Source: a virus
Length of the DNA stretch: 30,298 nt
Virus record (IMG/VR): IMGVR_UViG_3300045135_002002
Location: 1-30,298 of that record
Direction: 5' to 3' (one strand)
In this document: positions 25,238 to 30,298 of the stretch, piece after piece
Layout: each line of letters opens with the position of its first letter
How positions within the stretch are numbered: the stretch's first letter is position 1
The notes under the pieces: model-generated
What the model was told of the DNA's origin: nothing
The model's database searches: none
Seen by the model: the letters and a program-made list of their open reading frames with translations, nothing else
Program-made: the position numbers and the translations under genes

Positions 25238-27499
25238 TTAAAATAAGCGTCTACCTTGGTCACGTAGTTTCTCTAGACGCTCTTCTGGCATTGGTGAATC
25301 CCAGTAGTCGTTTACATCTTCAAGCAGCTGTAGCACTTCTTCCTGGGTAGCCCCCAGGTCTTGTGCATGTCGCATCATACGATACATTGAACGTGAGCCT
25401 TCACCATGACGGGCTTCAAAACAGTATTCAAATGTAGTTGTAGGATCGTTCAGCTGTGCACGTTTTTGTGCAGTAGACATTACTTTACCTTGTGCTTCCC
25501 TATCTGCAGCACGTTCTTTAGCATGCATTAGGTAGTCACGGGTTTCGATAGGTTGAGCGTCCAAATTGCTATAAACTTTGCGTCCACCATACGAATAGAA
25601 GATCTGTGCTTGAGGCAGAGGGTCTGCTCTAAGGCCTAGATCATCGGCAATCTTAAGGTAGAAATGTTTCCAAGCAATAGGATCTAAGTACACTTCAGAA
25701 TCGAGTTCGAGAAGAACACGGAACTTAAAGGCATTAGAATTATCACTTGTAAGCGCAATGTGGTGATTGATATCACCCAGCATCATATGAGCTTCTTCAG
25801 CTGACAATGGAGAATCGTCTATATCCAGTACAACCCATTTGGTACCGGACTCTAGATTTTCTTTACGGCGTACACCATCCTTGAAACGGAAGGGAGAAAA
25901 CGCGTAATCATGTGCCAACAACTCAGGTAAATCGGCAAACGTAGTGTCTGCGCAATCAAAGCCGTAGTTAACTGTAGTAGCAATGTCATGCTTAGCTTGG
26001 CGAACCTTATCATAGTCACCTGCTTCGATAGCTGCGTTTAGAACAGAGCAATCGATTTCTTTGTAGGTAACGTTAATAACGTCTGTTTTAACGATAGGTT
26101 CATACTGAATAGCAGCACCATCGTTAATGATAGAGTAAACTGACTCACGGTCATAGCCTGCACAAAGAGCAACCATTTCTTTAAGCTTAGGTTTAGAAAC
26201 ATTGTTCATAAACCCTTGTTTCTTAAGGTCATGGGTACTGATTTCTGTCATACCGCCAACAAGAGTTTTGGTATGGAAGAAGTCTACAAGTAGCTCGTGA
26301 GGAGACTTGTTAAGGTCACGTTCGAATATCTCCATATCTTTATCGAGAGTTTCGCAAAAACGAATAGCTTCAATATAAGACTGTGGAGTAATTTCGTGCT
26401 CACACTTCATGATGGTAAATGCACCCGCTAGTTTAAGGGCTTTCCATTGAAGGTGACGACGAATCAATGCATAAGTAGATTCCTGATTAGGCATAAGATC
26501 TGCCCAATCGTTGTTGTAACGCTTGTAAGTTTTAAACAAACGTTCAACATCTTTAGAGATGGTAATCTCTTGACCTTGGTATTTAAGGTTATGCTCTGCA
26601 ATATTATGGCTTTCAAGGTCCATACCTACGCGAGCATGTTTAGATTTGTTTTCAATTTCTTCTTCGTAAGCCCAGAAGTCATCTAGGTTATCAAACACTT
26701 GCTCATCGATTTTGTCTGGTGCATAACAAAACCAGCTACGGCGAGCTAGTTTAGACATAAATGCAATGTGAAACTTTTTCTTAGTAGCTTCATCATACAA
26801 GATATGACCAGGTGAGCCTACAAATAGAGCAGATACCGGCTGACCGTTAATTGCCTTAGAACGAAACTCAAGAGACTTGGTGTATTTAACTTCTTTATCA
26901 CCAGTGTCGTAAATTTCGGAAAGGGTCTTAATGTTTTCTACCATATCTTGGTTGTAAGCCAGCTCGTCAGAGAATTCGCCTGAGTACATGAAACCTGCAC
27001 CAAGACCGATTTCACCAATATCATTGATGTGCTGAATCAAACCTGGACCTGTAGTTGGCATAATGTCCACAGGAGGCACAGGTTTGAGGTATGTGCGATA
27101 CATTGCTTCGTCTTCAGGATTGGGTAGGCCTTCTTCTTTAGCCTCTTCTATGGCCAGCTGAACCGCTTTAGCAAGGGCTGCTTGTTCAACTAGCTCGTAA
27201 CCCATCTTGAAACATTTACGTGCTGCTTTAACTGAGGAGTCTTTACCAGCACCTGAGCCAGTAATTACAAATGAGATAGCATTAACAGGTACCTCAGTTA
27301 CTTCATCCCACAACTTAATGTTGCGACGAAACTGACTTGCAAACGCAGTGATCTGTGCAACAGCCACTACGGATTTCATGCGAGGGTCAATAGTTGGAAA
27401 GCTGATTGCTTTAACTACATCCTGCAGGTGTTGGTTCTGCTCCCCAGAAAAAGCTCCTTCTTTCTTAAGAAGTTCTTTAGTTTGGGCTAGCATACTCAT
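25238..27499 (-). CDS. Helicase-primase: N-terminal P-loop ATPase (DUF3987-like) and C-terminal AEP-type primase
   Basis: 753 residues. The N-terminal half has a P-loop variant, TGSGAGKDSS (K86-D87-S88), like those of DUF3987-type replicative helicases, and an FVGSPGH stretch that may be the sensor region. The C-terminal part has VVLDIDDSPL (D559, D561) followed by a TSDNSNAFKFRVLLEL strand pair and an IFYSYGG region, resembling the catalytic core of archaeo-eukaryotic primases. The last 70 residues (EGSRSMYRMMRHAQDLG and following) resemble PriCT-type helical tails. The helicase precedes the primase, the reverse of T7 gp4. Such a protein would unwind and prime the fork for the Pol A. The ATG overlaps the preceding stop (ATGA), with GGAG upstream. 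The primase assignment is less firm than the ATPase. Confidence 0.7.
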   Translation of the reverse strand: MSMLAQTKELLKKEGAFSGEQNQHLQDVVKAISFPTIDPRMKSVVAVAQITAFASQFRRNIKLWDEVTEVPVNAISFVITGSGAGKDSSVKAARKCFKMGYELVEQAALAKAVQLAIEEAKEEGLPNPEDEAMYRTYLKPVPPVDIMPTTGPGLIQHINDIGEIGLGAGFMYSGEFSDELAYNQDMVENIKTLSEIYDTGDKEVKYTKSLEFRSKAINGQPVSALFVGSPGHILYDEATKKKFHIAFMSKLARRSWFCYAPDKIDEQVFDNLDDFWAYEEEIENKSKHARVGMDLESHNIAEHNLKYQGQEITISKDVERLFKTYKRYNNDWADLMPNQESTYALIRRHLQWKALKLAGAFTIMKCEHEITPQSYIEAIRFCETLDKDMEIFERDLNKSPHELLVDFFHTKTLVGGMTEISTHDLKKQGFMNNVSKPKLKEMVALCAGYDRESVYSIINDGAAIQYEPIVKTDVINVTYKEIDCSVLNAAIEAGDYDKVRQAKHDIATTVNYGFDCADTTFADLPELLAHDYAFSPFRFKDGVRRKENLESGTKWVVLDIDDSPLSAEEAHMMLGDINHHIALTSDNSNAFKFRVLLELDSEVYLDPIAWKHFYLKIADDLGLRADPLPQAQIFYSYGGRKVYSNLDAQPIETRDYLMHAKERAADREAQGKVMSTAQKRAQLNDPTTTFEYCFEARHGEGSRSMYRMMRHAQDLGATQEEVLQLLEDVNDYWDSPMPEERLEKLRDQGRRLF

Positions 27500-27774
27500 A
27501 TCATATTCTCCGGATATTCTTTACGGTTAAAATCTAATTGTTTATCAATTACTAAGATTTGATCAGGACGTTTACGAATTTGTTTACGCCCTGTTGTATG
27601 GATGTATTTTTGCTGTTCTTTATCCCAGTAACCACCCCAGTAGTTAACTGTAACAATAACAGCTTTTGGGGTAACACGGTCTACTGTTGTGATCTCACCC
27701 ATAGTAGCTGTATAGTACTTATTTGTGAGGACTGTCATACCAGCCTCGATTGGATGCCCTAGCATATCAATCAT
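27496..27774 (-). CDS. Small basic protein with SH3/KOW-like barrel (unknown function)
   Basis: 92 residues. A beta-rich N-terminus (IEAGMTVLTNKYYTATMGEITTVDRVTPKAVIVTV) looks like a small SH3-like barrel, followed by WGGYWDKEQQKYI and a basic stretch GRKQIRKRPDQ. It ends by overlapping the helicase-primase start by 4 bases. AAGGAGG seven bases before the ATG is the strongest ribosome-binding sequence in the window. It is the first gene after the terminator at 27799-27813. No function is recognised. Confidence 0.6.
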   Translation of the reverse strand: MIDMLGHPIEAGMTVLTNKYYTATMGEITTVDRVTPKAVIVTVNYWGGYWDKEQQKYIHTTGRKQIRKRPDQILVIDKQLDFNRKEYPENMI

Positions 27775-27783
27775 TTTGTCCTC

Positions 27784-27818
27784 CTTAAAAACAAAAAACC
27801 CGCATAAAGCGGGCTTTG
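27784..27818 (-). terminator. Intrinsic terminator
   Basis: On the - strand AAGCCCGC, loop TTTAT, GCGGG is followed by TTTTTTGTTTTT (hairpin arms 27809-27813 and 27799-27803). It separates the tRNA/thioredoxin/ncRNA section from the replication genes downstream, so the helicase-primase section should have its own promoter or depend on read-through. Confidence 0.9.
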
Positions 27819-27831
27819 TAACTAGTGTAAT

Positions 27832-28026
27832 TTACTGCCTATCAATTGAGTTATACACATTCCGCTTTACTAGAAAAGAAACTGCCTCGTTGTCAGCAGA
27901 AATAGTTGATTTACCTATCTCTATAGAGTTATGTAGGTTTTCAACTAACTCATCTGCTTCTTTAATATGTCGGCCATGTTTATCAAAGTAAAGTAGAGTA
28001 TAAACTCCTTCTTGGTTCTTGTGCAT
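27832..28026 (-). CDS. Small protein of unknown function
   Basis: 64 residues, charged, with no motif I recognise. A YTLLYFDKHGRHIKEADELVE stretch suggests a strand-turn-strand-helix fold. The ATG at 28026 is preceded by GAGAC, a weak ribosome-binding sequence, and it starts 19 bases after tRNA-Leu. It is supported by coding direction, tight spacing and the terminator right after its stop. Confidence 0.5.
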   Translation of the reverse strand: MHKNQEGVYTLLYFDKHGRHIKEADELVENLHNSIEIGKSTISADNEAVSFLVKRNVYNSIDRQ

Positions 28027-28044
28027 AATATAGTCTCAATTAGT

Positions 28045-28128
28045 TGGTGCGGGTAGTGGGAGTCGAACCCACATGCCAAAGGCAAGGGATTTTAAGTCCC
28101 TCGTGTATACCAATTCCACCATACCCGC
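28045..28128 (-). tRNA. tRNA-Leu (anticodon TAA)
   Basis: A complete class II tRNA: acceptor GCGGGTA/TACCCGC, D-arm, anticodon stem AGGGA/TCCCT with loop CTTAAAA, an 11-base variable arm (TGCC TTT GGCA) typical of Leu, T-arm with GTTCGACTC, and an encoded CCA at 28045-28047. The anticodon (28092-28094) reads UUA codons, which an AT-rich phage uses often. Confidence 0.97.
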
Positions 28129-28133
28129 TGGAA

Positions 28134-28382
28134 TTAGGCTGCTATAAATTTAGCCTCAATGTCTTTTTTAGACATCATACCAATAGATGTGGTAACAGGC
28201 TCACCTTCTTCATCAATAAGAATTAAGGCTGGTACACCACGTACGCCATACTTAATAGCTAGTTCCATATTTTCATCAATGTCTACTGGAACAACATCGT
28301 ACGGAAATTCAATGTCTTCCATAGTTTTAGAAAGCATTTTACATGGATTACACCAAGTAGCGTGAAATTTAAGCAATTGCAT
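28134..28382 (-). CDS. Thioredoxin-like protein
   Basis: 82 residues. The redox motif is WCNPCK, and the cis-proline loop is GVPAL, as in thioredoxin, with an HATWC strand before it. At 82 residues it is shorter than E. coli thioredoxin (about 108): it begins directly at the strand before the active site, so the N-terminal strand-helix of the fold appears missing. The likely role is to reduce the C-terminal Cys pair of NrdA. The ATG at 28382 is preceded by AGAGG; a TTG eight codons further up is a poorer choice. It overlaps the preceding gene by 14 bases, and its stop lies just 5 bases from tRNA-Leu. Confidence 0.85.
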   Translation of the reverse strand: MQLLKFHATWCNPCKMLSKTMEDIEFPYDVVPVDIDENMELAIKYGVRGVPALILIDEEGEPVTTSIGMMSKKDIEAKFIAA

Positions 28383-28608
28383 ATTTTTTAACCTCTTTAA
28401 GTTCAAGCCCTGAAAGCTTATAAATACATGGAGGGAATGCTAGATTAACAGCTTCCCAACAAAAAAATTCTAATGTTCCATTAACTACGGGGATTTTGTT
28501 TTCTGGAGTTTCGTGTTCTGACTCCCAAACATGTTTTTCTCGGTTACGATAAGGCGTAGTAAACCATAAGTACTCGCCGGTTAAATCCCAGGTTAAGTAA
28601 CATTCCAT
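28369..28608 (-). CDS. Small protein of unknown function
   Basis: 79 residues from the ATG at 28608 (MECYLTWDL), preceded by AGAGAA and 13 bases after the stop of the previous gene. A start at 28674 would add 22 residues but overlaps that gene by 53 bases. The sequence is rich in aromatic residues (WDLTGEYLWF and FFCWEAVNLAF), suggesting a compact beta domain. The C-terminus ELKEVKKYAIA overlaps the thioredoxin start. No family is recognised. Confidence 0.55.
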   Translation of the reverse strand: MECYLTWDLTGEYLWFTTPYRNREKHVWESEHETPENKIPVVNGTLEFFCWEAVNLAFPPCIYKLSGLELKEVKKYAIA

Positions 28609-28621
28609 AAGTAATTCTCTA

Positions 28622-28819
28622 TTATTTTTGGTTATTGATACATACAAGTTGGGTACCATTTGGAGGTAACCCATTGTAAGCGCCTAGGTGTACTAGGGCT
28701 TCATCTCGTCCAGCAAAACACTCTTCCATAGTGTCAAATTGCCACCATGCGTCAATATGAGGTTCGTCATAGCCGGAAGGGTAGGTTAGCATAACATTAA
28801 TGAATACAAGCATCCACAT
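28622..28819 (-). CDS. Small protein of unknown function
   Basis: 65 residues. It begins with a short hydrophobic run (MWMLVFINVML), too short for a clear membrane helix, followed by a WWQFDTMEECFAGRDEA segment. The ribosome-binding AAAGGAC is well spaced. It is the first protein gene after the 1.1-kb RNA region. Its function cannot be seen. Confidence 0.6.
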   Translation of the reverse strand: MWMLVFINVMLTYPSGYDEPHIDAWWQFDTMEECFAGRDEALVHLGAYNGLPPNGTQLVCINNQK

Positions 28820-28848
28820 GTTAATGTCCTTTCTTTAGAAAAAATAAG

Positions 28849-28886
28849 TGAAGCACTCGACCAGGTAGTCCTAATCCTTATCTTCA
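28849..28886 (-). repeat. Hairpin module, copy 1, of the large RNA
   Basis: The stem TGAAG/CTTCA (28849-28853 with 28882-28886) encloses a 28-base loop that contains ATAAGGATTAGGACTAC on the - strand (28865-28881). GATAATG precedes it in both copies. A U-rich stretch follows, so it may act as a terminator as well as a structural module. Confidence 0.65.
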
Positions 28887-29194
28887 TTATCAACCTGACG
28901 ATCTGCTCAGGGAACTCTGCGACTATACAGCAATCGTGCAAGTCTCGTTAATTACAAAGTGGGTCTTCTCGGGCTAAGCTTGGGAGGTGTTGTTAATAGT
29001 AACCTCCACGATTTAAGCATCACCGTGAATAAGGTAAAGAGCATCGCTACACTTTTAAGGGCACATCTTGTCCCACCTTAATGAGCAACTTTAAGCTTCT
29101 TGCCACCACAGCTTCAGCAAACCCAGTACCTAGGGTGTTGAATTAAGGCTACTCTCCCTCAGCGATTAGGGTTGGTTAGTCTTTAGTTGCGCTC

Positions 29195-29278
29195 TTTAGA
29201 ATAGACACTGGGTCTGGGCCACGTCATGAGGGCATCGACCATCCTCCCTCGACTAATCACCACAATGTCTATTCTAAA
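29195..29278 (-). repeat. 13-bp long-range helix closing a domain of the large RNA
   Basis: TTTAGAATAGACA (29195-29207) is perfectly complementary to TGTCTATTCTAAA (29266-29278), enclosing 58 bases. Its arms nearly match those of the helix at 29592-29755. Confidence 0.7.
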
Positions 29279-29591
29279 AAGTGAGGGTTTTATTATTTAA
29301 GGACGGATAACCCACAACCATGTCCACATAGGTTCTGTTAACAAGCATCTTCCGCTCTTCACCACGCTTAGTGGACAGAACCTCGGGTAACACCTTTACC
29401 GTCACGGACTTGACCTTGTTACAGGTAGTGTGCAATCATGTTTCCATGTACCCTGTTGCAATACTCCGAATCCAAGAAACCGCAATCGTGTTTCTTATCT
29501 AACCACCTGCCTATTTCGCTGGCGTTAGTGGATCGGGAAAGGCACACTGGAGAAACCCGCAGTTTGTGACGAGCCCCTTGATCCAATGTGC

Positions 29592-29755
29592 TTTAGAATA
29601 TACACTTATTTTTATTGCCCGATAGCCTAGGATTTGGCAGGGTCTGGATAGTGCGTCAACGAGGTAGCTACTCCTCTTCAAAGACTGGCTATTACATTTA
29701 CCGTTCACGCCTGGGATCAACCACACTGAACGCAACCCTAAGTGTATATTCTAAA
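29592..29755 (-). repeat. 17-bp long-range helix closing a second domain of the large RNA
   Basis: TTTAGAATATACACTTA (29592-29608) is perfectly complementary to TAAGTGTATATTCTAAA (29739-29755), enclosing 130 bases. Compared with the helix at 29195-29278, one position differs on both strands (G-C there, T-A here), keeping the pairing. Confidence 0.75.
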
Positions 29756-29760
29756 AAAAG

Positions 29761-29800
29761 TGCGGAGGTACGACCGAGTAGTCCCAATCCTTATTCCGCA
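29761..29800 (-). repeat. Hairpin module, copy 2, of the large RNA
   Basis: The stem TGCGGA/TCCGCA (29761-29766 with 29795-29800) encloses a loop holding ATAAGGATTGGGACTAC on the - strand (29778-29794), identical to copy 1 in 16 of 17 bases. The stem sequence differs from copy 1, but pairing is kept. Confidence 0.65.
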
Positions 29801-29949
29801 TTATCTGCCCATGTGTACATCACAGGACTTACAATACCAGCCGACTCACCACTGTCGTAGTCTGCCACACTACAACCATTTACCTCACCACCCTTGAGCG
29901 TGAGCGCCGATTTGAGCATCGTTGAGAGGCTTGGCGGGTGCCTTTAATT

Positions 29950-30025
29950 TGGCTCCCCGAGCTGGACTCGAACCAGCGACATACGGATTAACAGTCCGGT
30001 GTTCTACCAACTGAACTATCGGGGA
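29950..30025 (-). tRNA. tRNA-Asn (anticodon GTT)
   Basis: A complete cloverleaf with acceptor TCCCCGA/TCGGGGA, anticodon stem CCGGA/TCCGT (last pair a mismatch or wobble) with loop CTGTTAA, T-arm GTTCGAGTC, and encoded CCA at 29950-29952. The anticodon lies at 29990-29992. Its 3' end directly abuts the large structured RNA, and its 5' end is 9 bases from the stop of the upstream gene, so both are probably released from one transcript by tRNA processing. Confidence 0.97.
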
Positions 30026-30034
30026 ATAATGGTT

Positions 30035-30271
30035 TTAATACTTAGTTACGCGTTCTACGTATTTTTTAGATTCTTCACTAACAAAAGAGTACATTTTCTG
30101 TGCTTCTTTCATTAGATCTTCTAAAGAATACATTTTAGGCATATCAGCAACGGCTTTTTCGCCAGCTTCAATTGCTTTACGTACAGCTTCAGTATTAAGT
30201 TCTAGTTGTTTATCCATGTAGTCTTTAGCCATAGCTAGGACGTCTGAACGAATTTCATATGCATTTTTCAT
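30035..30271 (-). CDS. Small helical protein conserved in phages (unknown function)
   Basis: 78 residues, almost entirely helical and charged, with heptad-like spacing (AYEIRSDVLAMAKDYMDKQ and SLEDLMKEAQKMYSFV). The start AYEIRSDVLAMA resembles small proteins I recall from marine T4-like phages, but no function is known to me. AAAGG lies about seven bases before the ATG. It is the most upstream gene of the - strand block in the window. Confidence 0.6.
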   Translation of the reverse strand: MKNAYEIRSDVLAMAKDYMDKQLELNTEAVRKAIEAGEKAVADMPKMYSLEDLMKEAQKMYSFVSEESKKYVERVTKY

Positions 30272-30298
30272 AATTTTACCTTTAGTGTGTGTGTTTAA

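Larger units (their letters stand above)
28840..29949 (-). ncRNA. Candidate large structured noncoding RNA next to tRNA-Asn (GOLLD/ROOL-like by size and setting)
   Basis: About 1.1 kb in a genome with almost no other gaps, with no ORF that has a ribosome-binding site or protein-like composition. On the - strand it starts right after the CCA of tRNA-Asn. Several pairings support RNA structure. Two paralogous hairpins (28849-28886 and 29761-29800) share a 17-base loop motif with changed but still paired stems. Two long helices (29195-29207/29266-29278 and 29592-29608/29739-29755) share sequence, with a compensatory change. A pseudoknot spans 29322-29383, and further hairpins lie at 28983-29007, 29474-29496 and 29908-29921. 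GOLLD and ROOL are long, ornate phage RNAs often found beside tRNAs, and both are reported to assemble into cage-like multimers. Membership here is inferred from size and setting only. The hairpin at 28849-28886 is followed by an ACTTATTTTTT run and may end the transcript. Confidence 0.65.

Noticed and set aside
28383-28406. Longer thioredoxin starting at a TTG at 28406
   Set aside because: The ATG at 28382 has AGAGG at proper distance; the TTG has none.
29421-29460. Second pseudoknot from 5-bp segments ACAGG/CCTGT and TGCAA/TTGCA
   Set aside because: Segments are too short to stand apart from chance without comparative data; mentioned only as a possibility.
29511-29860. Small ORFs on both strands within the 1.1-kb region (29511-29735 on -, 29615-29860 on +)
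   Set aside because: No ribosome-binding sequence, composition unlike phage proteins, and both lie across the 17-bp inverted repeat; they are chance frames in a structured RNA.
1-30298. CRISPR array, insertion sequence, integrase or attachment site
   Set aside because: No regular spaced repeats, transposase or recombinase reading frames, or tRNA-flanking direct repeats were seen.

Overview
The window looks like part of a lytic, tailed dsDNA bacteriophage genome. Genes are densely packed, with ATG starts sitting on the stop codons of the gene before. There are no insertion sequences, integrase or CRISPR array. The gene set is phage-typical: a single-subunit RNA polymerase of the N4 virion type, family A DNA polymerase, Sak4-like ATPase, rIIA-like ATPase, helicase-primase, ribonucleotide reductase, thioredoxin, MazG and tRNAs. 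The N4-type RNA polymerase next to a convergent block of replication genes recalls N4-like podoviruses (Schitoviridae). Several features do not match the textbook N4 layout: the RNA polymerase locus and the DNA polymerase are both split, and a large RNA region is present. The host is probably a Gram-negative bacterium, but the sequence does not fix it.

Positions 1-9612 (+ strand): three very large genes in tandem. The first enters from the left edge and ends in an RNA polymerase domain with the T7/N4 motifs. The second joins a zincin-type HExxH metallopeptidase-like segment to an SF1B (RecD2/Dda-like) helicase. The third begins with another HExxH segment and continues into about 900 residues I cannot assign. 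In N4 one giant protein carries the virion RNA polymerase. Here the locus is spread over at least three reading frames, one of them a helicase.

Positions 9609-30271 (- strand): one co-directional block read right to left, meeting the + genes tail to tail at 9609-9612. From upstream to downstream it holds: a small helical protein; tRNA-Asn; about 1.1 kb with no credible gene but much RNA structure; three small genes including thioredoxin; tRNA-Leu; small genes; a helicase-primase; rIIA-like and neighbour; a recombination/replication set (PD-(D/E)XK nuclease, Sak4-like ATPase, ssDNA-binding-like protein, metallophosphoesterase, UvrD-like helicase); a DNA polymerase divided into exonuclease and polymerase genes; a second structured intergenic RNA candidate; a ferritin-like protein; a RusA-like nuclease; nrdA and nrdB; and a tail of small genes with a ClpP-like protease and MazG.

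Read together, the left genes would make proteins packaged with and ejected with the DNA, starting transcription and perhaps processing protein or unwinding DNA. The right block makes nucleotides (RNR, thioredoxin, MazG), replicates and recombines DNA, and supplies tRNAs.

The most unusual element is 28840-29949, a candidate large ornate RNA beside tRNA-Asn. It has paralogous hairpins with compensatory changes, two near-identical long helices and an H-type pseudoknot. Its size and position next to phage tRNA genes resemble the GOLLD and ROOL RNAs, but membership was not tested.
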